Positions 42,260 through 50,662 of a stretch of 64,000 nt of DNA are shown piece after piece. The notes below the pieces were generated by a model. It did no database searches and was not told the origin of the DNA. It saw only the letters and a program-made list of their open reading frames with translations. The DNA is taken from NCBI RefSeq assembly GCF_051414055.1, contig NZ_JBLKNX010000024.1, positions 1-64,000 of the forward strand, in the 5' to 3' direction. The translations under genes were made by a program, and so were the position numbers. Numbering within the stretch: position 1 is the stretch's first letter; every line of letters begins with the position of its first letter. Source of the DNA: Halosimplex halobium. GTDB lineage: Archaea > Halobacteriota > Halobacteria > Halobacteriales > Haloarculaceae.

Positions 42260-43294
42260 CTACCCGAACCCCTCGGCCTCGATGTACCGGCCGGGAACGC
42301 CGACGGACTCGGCGGCGTCGACGAGGCTGTTGACCATCACGTTGATCCCGCAGGCGTACACCTCGGCGTTCCCGGGGTCGATGCGCGCGTCGACGCCGGA
42401 GGCGGGCGCCTCGTCGAGCCACCCCTCCAGTTCCCGGCCGAGGGGCTCGGTCACCGCCGACCCGTCGACGTGTTTGACGAACGCGTGCTGGACGTAGTCG
42501 GTCTCGCCCGTCCACTCGCTGAGGTACGATTCGCGGCTGAGACAGGGGACGAAGTGGAAGTGTTCGTGCTCGCGGTCGTACTCCCGGAACGCCTCGCGGT
42601 AGGGCAGGTCGTCCTCCCAGGCGGCGCCGAGGAACAGCCACACGTCGCGACGGTCGCCGTCGACCACGTCGTCGCCGGTGTCGAAGACGTAGTCGATCAT
42701 CCCCTTCAGCGGCGCGACGCCCGTGCCGGTCGCCATGAACACCAGGTCCCGCGTCGAGGGCCCGTCGAGGACGAGTTCCCCCCGGGGCCCGCGCATCGTC
42801 ACCTCGTCGCCCACGTCGAGGTCGCGACAGAGCCGCGGGGAGAGGTCGCCGCCCGGGACGCGCCGGACGCAGATCTCGACCGTGTCGCGGGTGGGCGAGC
42901 TCGCCAGCGAGTACGCCCGCGACTCGCCGCAGTAGCGCAGCCCGACGTACTGGCCGGCGAGGTACTCGAAGGTGTCGTCGGGTTCCAAGGCGATCCGGAC
43001 GAGCATCGGATGGGGGCGTTCGTAGCGCTCCAGCAGCGTCGCACACCGGCGCGCGAACCTCGCGTAGCCGTCGGCGCGCAGTTCCGCGACGAGCTGTCCC
43101 CAGTCGTCGTAGTCGCTGACGCTCTCGTAGCGGTCGGCCAGCCCCTCCCGCTCGAACCAGTGGTCGACCGTTCGGCGGACCTCCTCGGTCCGGTCGCGGT
43201 CCATCGCCTCCCGCTCGACGACCGTCGCCGACTCGGTCACCAGCGGCAGCTCGGCGATCCGGTCGTGTTTCGACGCGTGCTCCCTGACGGGCAT
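42260..43294 (-). CDS. FAD/NAD-binding oxidoreductase (ferredoxin-NADP reductase-like)
   Basis: A 344-aa protein. The first 105 residues are helical and of a kind often placed before the flavin domain in haloarchaea. Then comes an FNR-like module: FAD domain with AGQYVGLRYCGESRAYSLASSP (the RxYS motif) and GDLSPRLCRDLDVGDEV, and an NAD(P) domain with VFMATGTGVAPLKGMIDYV and EVYACGINVMVNSLVDAA. It should move electrons between NAD(P)H and a protein or small acceptor. No iron-sulfur domain is fused, so a separate partner is needed. Confidence 0.85.
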   Translation of the reverse strand: MPVREHASKHDRIAELPLVTESATVVEREAMDRDRTEEVRRTVDHWFEREGLADRYESVSDYDDWGQLVAELRADGYARFARRCATLLERYERPHPMLVRIALEPDDTFEYLAGQYVGLRYCGESRAYSLASSPTRDTVEICVRRVPGGDLSPRLCRDLDVGDEVTMRGPRGELVLDGPSTRDLVFMATGTGVAPLKGMIDYVFDTGDDVVDGDRRDVWLFLGAAWEDDLPYREAFREYDREHEHFHFVPCLSRESYLSEWTGETDYVQHAFVKHVDGSAVTEPLGRELEGWLDEAPASGVDARIDPGNAEVYACGINVMVNSLVDAAESVGVPGRYIEAEGFG

Positions 43295-43377
43295 ACAGTT
43301 ACGTGATGCCCGTGGTAGTAAGAAGTACGGGCCGCGACGGGTCCTGACCCGCTACCGGTTTCGAGGTGGCGTTCGGG

Positions 43378-43509
43378 TTACTCGTCGGCCGACCGCTCGC
43401 GCTCCATCTCGGCGGAGCGGATGCCGAACAGCGAAAAGAACCGGCGCATCCTGTCCGACCCGGTCTTGATGCGCGTCGGATAGGTGCTGTCGGAATCGGT
43501 TTCGCTCAT
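43378..43509 (-). CDS. 43-aa protein, partner of the upstream membrane protein
   Basis: Begins MSETDSDSTYPTRIKTGSD and ends in a basic-hydrophobic helix MRRFFSLFGIRSAEMERERS. The ATG overlaps the stop codon of the upstream four-helix membrane protein by 4 nt (ATGA at 43506-43509), which argues that it is a real, translationally coupled gene. No family is recognised. The helix could sit at the membrane surface. Confidence 0.5.
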   Translation of the reverse strand: MSETDSDSTYPTRIKTGSDRMRRFFSLFGIRSAEMERERSADE

Positions 43510-44114
43510 CCATCCCGAGGTTGCCCGTCCCGCCACTTGACTCTTCCCCACACGGCGACCGTCAGCAGGACGACTCCAGCGGCGAAGGCTGCCGATTGCT
43601 CCGTGGGCGAGACGCCGAACGAACGGGCGACGACGGTGACTGCAGTCGCGTACAGCAAGCACAGGCTCCCGGCGATCAGCAGGAGTTGCGCGACTTCGAG
43701 ATACTCGGCGTTCTGTTCGATCTCCGCCTGGATCGACGTGCTCGCGTCGTCCAGCCGGCCGATCGCTCCGTCCAGCCAGGCGTCGCGCGGTGCGCGTCCG
43801 GCTGACCGCAAGTCTCCCTCCCTGATCTCGACCGGGTACTCGGTGACCGTGTAGATACCGACGCCCACGAACGCCGATCCGAATACCGCGACCGTCCCGA
43901 ACGACCCGATGATCGCCGGGACGAGCGAGAGGTCGGAGACGCTGGCAGGACCGGCTGCCGTGAGCGCACCGGCGATGAACCCGAGGATCAGGACGGCGGT
44001 CCGCGTCGTCCGCATCGCCTTGTCGTCGATGTTCTCGAGCGTTGCGACCTGTCGATCGTACACGCGTCGGGCACCGGCGAGCGCTTCACTCCTCGCGTCG
44101 CCGTCGTCGGCCAT
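43506..44114 (-). CDS. Four-helix membrane protein (SLATT/Pycsar-effector-like topology)
   Basis: A 202-aa protein with two pairs of membrane helices: about 42-58 (TAVLILGFIAGALTAAG) and 65-90 (VPAIIGSFGTVAVFGSAFVGVGIY), then a 65-aa soluble helical linker, then about 143-168 and 178-194. Before the first helix it has VATLENIDDKAMRTTRTAV. A helix with Asp-Lys-Ala before a membrane hairpin is also seen in nucleotide-sensing membrane effectors (SLATT or Pycsar type), but the similarity is only of layout. ATG 44114 is 25-30 nt from a TATA-like TACTATTTTG; GTG 44132 would be too close to it. A 43-aa gene overlaps its stop. Confidence 0.6.
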   Translation of the reverse strand: MADDGDARSEALAGARRVYDRQVATLENIDDKAMRTTRTAVLILGFIAGALTAAGPASVSDLSLVPAIIGSFGTVAVFGSAFVGVGIYTVTEYPVEIREGDLRSAGRAPRDAWLDGAIGRLDDASTSIQAEIEQNAEYLEVAQLLLIAGSLCLLYATAVTVVARSFGVSPTEQSAAFAAGVVLLTVAVWGRVKWRDGQPRDG

Positions 44115-44271
44115 GAGGGCGACGTATCGCACGAATTGTCAAAATAGTATTGATTCTGCCGGACGGTTCCGGTCCCGGGAGCCAGTCGCCCGCAGTCGAT
44201 CCCAGCACGGACACGGCATCGAAGCGACAGTACCAGTCGAGTCGCTCGAACTGGTTCGTGGTGAAGTGCCT

Positions 44272-44934
44272 TCAGCGCCCTTCGACCAGCCGCCGGAGGT
44301 GCTCCGGCGGGACGGCGCCGCGGGCGGCGTACTCGCCGTAGGTGAAGGTGGGCACGCCCGTCACGCCCTCGCGCCGGGCGGCGTCGAACCGCTCGGTGAC
44401 CCGTTCGTGCCACTGTTCGTCGTCGACGGTCTCCCGGATCTCCGCGGGGTCGAGGTCCACGTCGGCTGCCAGGTCAGCGAGCACGTCCGCGTCGCCGATG
44501 TCCCGCTCGTCCTGCCAGAGCGCGTCGAGGATCGCCTCGTCGAAGGCGAGCCACTGCTCGTAGGGGTAGGACTCCTTGACGTAGAACGAGGCGACCTGCG
44601 CGGGCAGCGAGTCGATCTCCCTGGAGAGCGCGAGGCTCATCTCGACGCCGTATTCGTCCTGCAGACGCTCGACGTTCTCCTTCGCCTGCTCGAAGTAGTC
44701 CTCGTCCTTGCCGTCGTCGACGGAGTGGTCGATGGTCCCGTCGGGTCGGCGCTTGTCCGCCCGCAGGTCGAAGGGGTACCAGTCGATCCGCAACCGCTCG
44801 TCGCGCTCGTTCTGGTACTGCGCCAGCGACTCCCGGCCGAGGTAACAGAACGGACAGACGTAGTCGGAGTAGATCCCGATGGGCTGGGCGTCGGCGTCCC
44901 CGTCGGTACCCGCGTCGGGTTCGGTGTTGCTCAT
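44272..44934 (-). CDS. DsbA-family oxidoreductase (FrnE-like)
   Basis: A 220-aa protein with a thioredoxin fold and a large helical insertion. The active site is CPFC in YSDYVCPFCYLGRESL. The cis-Pro loop GVTGVPTFTYGEYAARGAV is present and the end is EHLRRLVEG. There is no signal peptide, as is usual for the FrnE-type cytosolic members. An acidic N-terminal tail of about 18 residues precedes the fold. ATG 44934 is chosen over one 7 codons upstream. It should act in thiol-disulfide exchange. Confidence 0.88.
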   Translation of the reverse strand: MSNTEPDAGTDGDADAQPIGIYSDYVCPFCYLGRESLAQYQNERDERLRIDWYPFDLRADKRRPDGTIDHSVDDGKDEDYFEQAKENVERLQDEYGVEMSLALSREIDSLPAQVASFYVKESYPYEQWLAFDEAILDALWQDERDIGDADVLADLAADVDLDPAEIRETVDDEQWHERVTERFDAARREGVTGVPTFTYGEYAARGAVPPEHLRRLVEGR

Positions 44935-45170
44935 GGCTCTCGATTGCGGTCGCACGGGGAAAAGCGCCCGGTAACACGGGTGTCACCGGCCGTCGACTCC
45001 GGCATCACTGGTCGCCACCCTGTCCTCGTTCGGTGTCGTCCCCCGGCCGTCACTCCCGGCTGTCATAGAGTAGCAAGGCGGAAACCCACGACTTCAGTCG
45101 TGGGAGGAAGCCGACGACACCGACACACTCCACGACCGATGGCAGGCAGACTCCCACGCGATTCGGTAAA

Positions 45171-45179
45171 TAATATAAA
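45171..45179 (+). promoter_or_regulatory. TATA box of tnpB
   Basis: TAATATAAA, about 27 nt upstream of ATG 45202, inside the left end of the element. Confidence 0.6.
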
Positions 45180-45201
45180 TCTACGCCTCACTATATGAAG
45201 T

Positions 45202-46416
45202 ATGGTGGAGGTGCGGCGAACTGTTGTTATCAAACTGACGGTCGACGACAGCGACGCAGCTCTCCTCCAGGAGACCATCGAGGAGTACTTGTGGGCTGCC
45301 AACTACGTCGTCGAGGACGCCTGGCAGGACGAGTACAAGCCCACGTCCAAGCAGCAGCTCCACGAGCGGACGTATACGGACGTACGCGAACAGACGCGAC
45401 TGCAGGCCAATCTCGTCCAATCCGCGCGGAACAAGGCTGCCGAGGCGATCAAGGGCGTCGTCGCGCGCTGGCAAGCGGGCAAAAACGCCTCACGACCACA
45501 GTTCACTACGCCGTCAGTCCGCTACGACAAGCGCAGCGCGACCTTCCACGACGACCACGTCTCGCTCTCGACGGTCGATGGCCGCATCGAGGCCGACTAT
45601 ATCCTCCCGCCAGAAGGCGACAATCCGCAGACGGAGTATCTCCGCGACGACGACTACGAGATCACGGGCGCGACGCTCCAGTACCGCGAGGCGACGGACA
45701 CGTTCTTTCTTCACATCGGCACAAGGGCCGAGGTGGAGTCGGAGATACCGGACACCGGCGATGCCGAGCACAGCACAGTCCTCGGTGTCGACCTCGGTAT
45801 CGAACAGCTCGCCGTCACCTCGACCGGCCAGTTCTGGAGCGGTGGTCTCCTGAACCACCGTCGACGGGAGTACGAACGCGTCCGTGGAAATCTCCAACAG
45901 ACCGGGACAGAATCAGCCCATCGAACGCTCGAGCAACTGGGCGATCGGGAGACACGATGGGTCGAGGACTACTTGCACCGGGTTTCGAAGGCTATCGTTC
46001 AGGAAGCACTCGCTCACGACTGCGAGACGATCGTCTTCGAGGAGTTGACCGATATCCGCGAGCGGCTGCCCAACGCCAAGCAATTCCACGCCTGGGCGTT
46101 CCGTCGATTGTACGACTACGTCGCCTACAAGGCCGAAGCGGAAGGCATCGAGACGACGCAAGTCGATCCAGCGTACACGTCCCAGCGCTGTTCGAAGTGC
46201 GGGACGACACTGGTAGAAAACCGCTCGTCACAGGCGCGGTTCTGTTGCCAGAAGTGTGGCTACGAGGTCAACGCCGATTACAACGCAGCGAAGAACATCG
46301 GCGTTCGGTATCTCCGTGCGGGGCAGAAGTCTCCGCACGGAGGGGTGACACGTCACCTCGCCCTGAAGTCGGGGACGCTGAACGTGAACGGCGAGTATTC
46401 GCCTGCCGCTCCGTAG
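45202..46416 (+). CDS. tnpB: RNA-guided endonuclease TnpB
   Basis: A 404-aa protein, the ancestor family of Cas12. The N-terminal wedge/REC part lies at about 1-190. The RuvC nuclease has all three acids: Asp197 in LGVDLGIEQLAV, Glu280 in TIVFEELTDIRERLP, and Asp359 in NADYNAAKNIG. A target-binding zinc finger has CSKC (about 330-333) and CQKC (about 349-352). All motifs are intact, so it is probably active. TnpB cuts DNA guided by an RNA made from the right end of its own element. ATG 45202 sits 27 nt behind a TATA box. The gene is less GC-rich than its neighbours. Confidence 0.93.
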   Translation: MVEVRRTVVIKLTVDDSDAALLQETIEEYLWAANYVVEDAWQDEYKPTSKQQLHERTYTDVREQTRLQANLVQSARNKAAEAIKGVVARWQAGKNASRPQFTTPSVRYDKRSATFHDDHVSLSTVDGRIEADYILPPEGDNPQTEYLRDDDYEITGATLQYREATDTFFLHIGTRAEVESEIPDTGDAEHSTVLGVDLGIEQLAVTSTGQFWSGGLLNHRRREYERVRGNLQQTGTESAHRTLEQLGDRETRWVEDYLHRVSKAIVQEALAHDCETIVFEELTDIRERLPNAKQFHAWAFRRLYDYVAYKAEAEGIETTQVDPAYTSQRCSKCGTTLVENRSSQARFCCQKCGYEVNADYNAAKNIGVRYLRAGQKSPHGGVTRHLALKSGTLNVNGEYSPAAP

Positions 46417-46470
46417 CGGCCAGAACGGGAGTCCACCGACAAGCCCACGGCTTTAGCCGTGGGTTGGTGA
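46330..46470 (+). ncRNA. Predicted guide (omega/reRNA) scaffold at the TnpB element's right end
   Basis: Known TnpB systems transcribe a guide RNA that spans the 3' end of tnpB and the right end of the element, with the guide in the bases just past the boundary. Here that would cover the end of tnpB, the 46443-46462 hairpin and the TTGGTGAC tail. This placement is by analogy only; RNA data would be needed to set the ends. Confidence 0.35.
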
Positions 46471-46529
46471 CCCTCGACATGGTGTACATGACGCAGGGGA
46501 CCATCCCCTGGGTCCCGTTCCTCGGCTGA
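46471..46529 (+). pseudogene. Orphan C-terminal coding fragment right of the TnpB element
   Basis: Right after the element a frame reads LDMVYMTQGTIPWVPFLG and stops at TGA 46527-46529. This looks like the hydrophobic C-terminus of a membrane protein. The matching 5' part is not found to the left of the element, so it may have been lost along with the insertion. The parent gene is not recognised. Confidence 0.3.
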
Positions 46530-46540
46530 ACGGGCTGGGG

Positions 46541-47395
46541 TCAGTAGTGGCCCATCAGGCCCTGTCGGCGGGCGCGGGCGCCCATCCACTGGAAGGCGCC
46601 GTAGCCGACGGCGAAGTAGACGACGGCCGCGCTGGCCAGCAGGCCGAGTTCGCCCGGGGGGAACTCCCAGAGGCGGATCCCCTCGGCCATCGAGCGCGTG
46701 AGCAGGTAGCTCCCCTGGGAGATCGGGAGCAGGCGGACCCAGACGGTACCGACGGTCGGCGCGGCGATGAGTCCGATGAGGGCGAACTGCATGATGTTGA
46801 AGATGTTCTCGACGCGCTTGTACAGCAGCGCGAGGCCGCCGAAGAGGAAGCCGAGGCCGACCGCGGGCGCGACCGCGAACACCGTCAGGACGAGGACGGT
46901 ACCGACCGGCAGGTGCAGCGACTCGCCGGTGACCGCGATCATGAACGCCAGCGTCGCGCCGCCCCAGGCGAGGGTCTCGAGGAGGCCAACGAGGACGCCC
47001 GCGACCATCACCTTGCCGTAGCCGAACGGGGACATGTACAGCTGTTCGAGCGTCCCCCACTCGGACTCCTGGGTGACGCTGCGGGCGACGCCCGAGAACG
47101 ACCCCAGGGCCATGCTCCAGAGGAAGTACCCGACGATGATGCCGCCGAGGCTGTCGGTCAGCGCCTGCCCGGCCACCGCGCGGCCGCCGAAGAAGATCAT
47201 CCCGAAGAAGATGAACGTCATCGCCAGCCCCGAAAGCGTGTTCAGCGGGTAGCGGTACATCAGCAGCAGCCGCTTTTTCGCCTGCGCCCACAGGAGCGTC
47301 AGCAGGGTCCCGGTACCGCGTTCGCGCTCGCCGTCGCGTCCGGTCGCCCCGGACCCGCGAGCCGGCCCTTCGGGCGCGGCGGTGTCGGTACTCAT
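46541..47395 (-). CDS. ABC-2 type transporter permease
   Basis: A 284-aa membrane protein with six hydrophobic segments, including about 50-70 (LNTLSGLAMTFIFFGMIFFGG), 85-105, 130-155, 160-185, 205-225 and 250-268. The conserved EWGTLEQLYMSPFGYGKVM motif of ABC-2 permeases follows the second helix. It has an acidic N-terminal tail. Its start overlaps the ATPase gene stop by 4 nt. With the ATPase at 47392-48552 it forms an exporter; the substrate is unknown. Confidence 0.88.
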   Translation of the reverse strand: MSTDTAAPEGPARGSGATGRDGERERGTGTLLTLLWAQAKKRLLLMYRYPLNTLSGLAMTFIFFGMIFFGGRAVAGQALTDSLGGIIVGYFLWSMALGSFSGVARSVTQESEWGTLEQLYMSPFGYGKVMVAGVLVGLLETLAWGGATLAFMIAVTGESLHLPVGTVLVLTVFAVAPAVGLGFLFGGLALLYKRVENIFNIMQFALIGLIAAPTVGTVWVRLLPISQGSYLLTRSMAEGIRLWEFPPGELGLLASAAVVYFAVGYGAFQWMGARARRQGLMGHY

Positions 47396-48552
47396 CGACG
47401 GTCACCCCCGTCGGCGCGGGCCGCCCGCTCCGGCCCGTCCGGGTCGGTCGCGGGGCTGGCCTCCTCGCCGCCGGTCAGTTCGAGGAACACCTCCTCCAGG
47501 TCGGGGTCGACCGACTCGACCTCGTAGACGGTCAGGTCGGCCGCCCGCAGCACGTCCATGAGGTCGTAGAACCGTCCGGGGTCGCCCAGCGACACCTCGA
47601 AGGCCGTCCGGTCGCCGAGTCGCTCGAACTCCTCGACGCCGTAGGCCTCCCGGAGTCGGTCGCGGGTGTCGTCGTCGACGATGTCGGGCAGGGGTTCGGC
47701 GGTCGTCCCGTCGCGGCCGGGTTCGTCGTCGCCGGCCCCGCCGGCTTCCGCCCGGCCGACGACGACGCGGTAGGCGAACGTGCGGAACACGTCGACGAGG
47801 TCGGAGACGGCGTCGTCGGCGATGATCTCGCCGTCCGCCATGATGATCACGCGGTCACAGACCTCCTGAACCACGTCCATGTCGTGGCTGGAGAGGACGA
47901 TCGTCATCTCCTCCTGGTCGGCGAGCCGGCGGATCTCCCGCCGGAGGTCGACCGACGACGCCACGTCCAATCCGAGCGTCGGCTCGTCGAGGAAGGCCAC
48001 CTCGACGTCCCGCGCCAGCGCGCAGGCAAGCGAGACCTTCTGTTTCTGGCCGCGCGAGAGGTCGTTGACCGGCGTGTCGGCCTTCTCCGCGAGCGAGAGC
48101 TGGTCGAGGAGGGCGTCGTGGCGGTCGCTGACCGCGGCCGGCGACTCCCCGCCGATAGCCGCGAAGTACTCCAGGTTCTCCCGGACGGTGAGCCGCCAGT
48201 AGACGTTGCGCGCCCCCTCCAGCATCGCGCCGAGGCGGGCGTAGGCCGACCGCGGGTCGTCGTAGACGTCCGTCCCCGCGACCCGCACGTCGCCCTCGTC
48301 GGCGACGATCAGCCCCAGGACCGACTTGATGAGCGTCGTCTTCCCGGCGCCGTTCGGCCCGAGGACGCCCACGACCGTCCCGGGTTCCACGTCGAGGCTC
48401 ACGTCGTCGACCGCCCGGACCGCCTCCTCGCCGTCGCCGAACGTCTTCGAGAGGTCGCTGACCGAGAGGGCCGGCGCCGCGTCCGTCGACGCGTCGTCGC
48501 GCTCGGCGGCGGCCTCCCGCTCGTCGGGGACCCGTTCAGGTGCCGTCGTCAT
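47392..48552 (-). CDS. ABC transporter ATP-binding protein
   Basis: A 386-aa ATPase. The motifs are Walker A GPNGAGKTT, the signature LSRGQKQKVSLA, Walker B VAFLDEPTLGLD and the switch His in VLSSHDMDVVQEV. The C-terminal 130 residues form an extra domain, common in DrrA-type exporters, with acidic Gly-rich linkers. It is translated first and overlaps the permease gene by 4 nt. A divergent HTH protein gene begins 109 nt away and may control this operon. Confidence 0.9.
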   Translation of the reverse strand: MTTAPERVPDEREAAAERDDASTDAAPALSVSDLSKTFGDGEEAVRAVDDVSLDVEPGTVVGVLGPNGAGKTTLIKSVLGLIVADEGDVRVAGTDVYDDPRSAYARLGAMLEGARNVYWRLTVRENLEYFAAIGGESPAAVSDRHDALLDQLSLAEKADTPVNDLSRGQKQKVSLACALARDVEVAFLDEPTLGLDVASSVDLRREIRRLADQEEMTIVLSSHDMDVVQEVCDRVIIMADGEIIADDAVSDLVDVFRTFAYRVVVGRAEAGGAGDDEPGRDGTTAEPLPDIVDDDTRDRLREAYGVEEFERLGDRTAFEVSLGDPGRFYDLMDVLRAADLTVYEVESVDPDLEEVFLELTGGEEASPATDPDGPERAARADGGDRR

Positions 48553-48660
48553 CGTGGGAGCGGATAGCGGGTGTCAGCGTATAACCATTTCCTGTAGGGC
48601 CGTTCAGTTTCGGATCTGATAGGACGTAACCGTTTTTCGACCGGCCGGGGAAGCGGTGGT

Positions 48661-49788
48661 ATGGTCGATGGAAGCGGGTCCGGGCACACGGACGGGGATG
48701 GGGCGGAGACGGCGGATGGAGAGGCGACGGCCGGCGGAGACACGGAGGCGGACCGAGCGGCGGACGTGGACGACGCCGACAGAGCGGGCGACGCCGACGC
48801 GGCGGACGACGCCGAGGGGGCGGACGGAGCGGGCGACGCGGGCGTCGCCCCGACGGCGGTCTTCGAGCTGCTCGCCGACGAGACGCGGCTGGCGATCGTC
48901 CGCGAGCTGGCGGGGGTGCGCCGGGCGAACTGGCAGTGGGCCGGGCTGTCGTTCGCCGACCTTCGGCGGGCGGTCGGGGCCGGCGACGCCGGCAACTTCA
49001 GCTACCACCTGGAGAAGCTCCGCGGCCCGCTCGTCGTGAAGGACGGCGGCGAGTACTACCTCCGCAACCGCGGGATGGAGCTGGTCGGCGCGCTCGAATC
49101 CGGTCGGTACACGGGACCCGGGGAGCGGCTGCGCGAGCCGACCGACTACGACTGCCCCTACCCCGACTGCGACCGGGCGCTGCGGGCCGTCTACGACGAC
49201 CAGTACTTCCGGCTGCGCTGTCCCGACCACCACGTGTTCAACGGGACGGCCGTCCCGCCGGCCGCTGCCGACCACCTGGCGGTCGACGAACTGGTCGCGG
49301 TCACGATGCTGGACCTCCGCGAGCAGGTGAAGCGGGCCCGCGCCGGCGTCTGTCCGAACTGCTGGGGTCCGATGGCGGCTCGACTGCCGTCGGAGAACCC
49401 GACGCTCCCGTCGATGTCCGACGCCGGCGCGGGCGTCCCCGACGACGCGCTGCTCGCGACGTTCGCCTGCGACCGGTGCGACACGGCGTTCGACCTCCCG
49501 CCGGGCGCCTGCGTCGTCGACCACCCCGCTGTCGTCGCCTTCCACCACGACCACGGCGAGGACATCCGTCACCGGCCCTACGTCGCGCTCCCGTTCTGCG
49601 GGCTCGGCCGCGCGGACCTCGAATCGACCGACCCCGTCCGCGTCCGGGTCGACGTGCGCCTCGACGACGACACACTCTACCTGTGGCTCGACGGGGAGAC
49701 GAACGTGGTGGCGTACGAACGTGAGCGGACCGTCGGCGAGGACGAAGGGGAGCGGACCGTCGGCGGGGAGGAGTCGGCAGGACGGTGA
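48661..49788 (+). CDS. Winged-helix (ArsR-like) regulator with zinc-ribbon C-terminus
   Basis: A 375-aa protein. Residues 1-60 are an acidic Ala/Asp-rich disordered tail. A winged helix lies at about 62-130 (VFELLADETRLAIVRELAG, SYHLEKLRGPLVV), followed by a large C-terminal region with several cysteine pairs (CPYPDCDRA, CPDHH, CPNCWGP, CDRCDTAF), suggesting two zinc ribbons. Haloarchaea hold many such HTH-plus-zinc-ribbon regulators. It is divergent from the ABC exporter operon, which makes it the likely regulator of that operon. Confidence 0.78.
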   Translation: MVDGSGSGHTDGDGAETADGEATAGGDTEADRAADVDDADRAGDADAADDAEGADGAGDAGVAPTAVFELLADETRLAIVRELAGVRRANWQWAGLSFADLRRAVGAGDAGNFSYHLEKLRGPLVVKDGGEYYLRNRGMELVGALESGRYTGPGERLREPTDYDCPYPDCDRALRAVYDDQYFRLRCPDHHVFNGTAVPPAAADHLAVDELVAVTMLDLREQVKRARAGVCPNCWGPMAARLPSENPTLPSMSDAGAGVPDDALLATFACDRCDTAFDLPPGACVVDHPAVVAFHHDHGEDIRHRPYVALPFCGLGRADLESTDPVRVRVDVRLDDDTLYLWLDGETNVVAYERERTVGEDEGERTVGGEESAGR

Positions 49789-49818
49789 CGGTAGAGCGGT
49801 GACGCCGCCGGACGCCGG

Positions 49819-50610
49819 TCACTCCTGCAGTCGCTTGGTCTTCTGGACGAGCGGGTGGTGGGCGTAGTCGACGACCGCGATGTCGTCGATCGAGTGCAGG
49901 TCCTCCTTCTCGGCGGTCCTGGCCATCCCCAGGTCGACCGGTTCGGAGAGGACGATGACGTAGGCGTCCATCGATTCGACGCCCAGGCGGGCGGCAGCCT
50001 TGACGCGGTGGTGGCCGTCCGCCAGCAGCAGGTCGCCGTCGTTGTCGATGACGACGAGCGGCTCGGCCAGCCCACGGTCGAGTTCGTAGCGCCGCCCCTC
50101 CAGTTCGTCGGCGTAGACCTTCGCCTGGGTCGGCGTCAGCTCGGCGAGGGACACCTCGCGGCGCTCCTGTGAGACGGCGACGCCGTGGATGTTCTCGAGC
50201 GTCTGCATCAGGTTGTCCACCTTCCCCGGCGTGGCCCGTTCGATCTGCGAACGGATCACGTCGGCGTTGGAGATGATGCCCACGAGGTTGCCCGCGTCGT
50301 CGACGACCGGGAGCTTCTGGATGCCCGACCGGAGGATCACCCGGGCCGCGTCGTCGATGTCCATCTCGGGGTGGGCGACCAGCAGGTCGTCGCTCATCAC
50401 CTTGAAGATGGGCTCGTGGTCGGGCTCCCGGAGGAGGTCCCTGGCGCTGACGAACCCCTCGACGTGGCGGCCGTCGGTGACCGGGAACCCGCTGTGTTCG
50501 GTGCTCTCGGCGATCAGCGTCGCCACGTCCTCGACCGTGTCGTCCGGCGAGACGGTGTCGACCTCGCGAGTCATGTAGTCTTTCACCGTCAGCGCGCCCT
50601 CCTCGACCAT
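49819..50610 (-). CDS. CBS-pair protein with ParB/SerK-like domain
   Basis: A 263-aa protein. Two CBS motifs lie at about 8-65 and 70-130 (DYMTREVDTVSPDDTVEDVA, GFPVTDGRHVEGFVSARDLL, HPEMDIDDAARVILRSGIQKLPVVDD). They bind adenosine nucleotides in other proteins. The rest (about 135-250) has the ParB/sulfiredoxin fold: LTPTQAKVYADELEG, LVVIDNDGDLLLADGHHRVKAAARLG. The DGHHR motif and overall shape also match archaeal SerK, an ADP-dependent free serine kinase of the same fold. It is therefore either a nucleotide-regulated kinase or a ParB relative. No plasmid-partition genes are nearby, which favours a metabolic role. Confidence 0.8.
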   Translation of the reverse strand: MVEEGALTVKDYMTREVDTVSPDDTVEDVATLIAESTEHSGFPVTDGRHVEGFVSARDLLREPDHEPIFKVMSDDLLVAHPEMDIDDAARVILRSGIQKLPVVDDAGNLVGIISNADVIRSQIERATPGKVDNLMQTLENIHGVAVSQERREVSLAELTPTQAKVYADELEGRRYELDRGLAEPLVVIDNDGDLLLADGHHRVKAAARLGVESMDAYVIVLSEPVDLGMARTAEKEDLHSIDDIAVVDYAHHPLVQKTKRLQE

Positions 50611-50662
50611 CGGCTACCGATCCGGGTCGGCCACGCAAAAACACACCGGCTCCGCCCCGCCC

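Larger units (their letters stand above)
45073..46470 (+). mobile_element. IS1341-type (IS200/IS605) element carrying tnpB only
   Basis: The left end has AAGGCGGAAACCCACG with a hairpin at 45085-45104 (CCCACGAC-TTCA-GTCGTGGG). The right end has a hairpin at 46443-46462 (CCCACGGC-TTTA-GCCGTGGG) followed by TTGGTGAC. There is no tnpA transposase, so movement would need one supplied from elsewhere. The left end matches that of the remnant at 10834. The element sits between the dsbA-like gene and an orphan 3' coding fragment. The exact ends are uncertain by a few bases. Confidence 0.75.
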
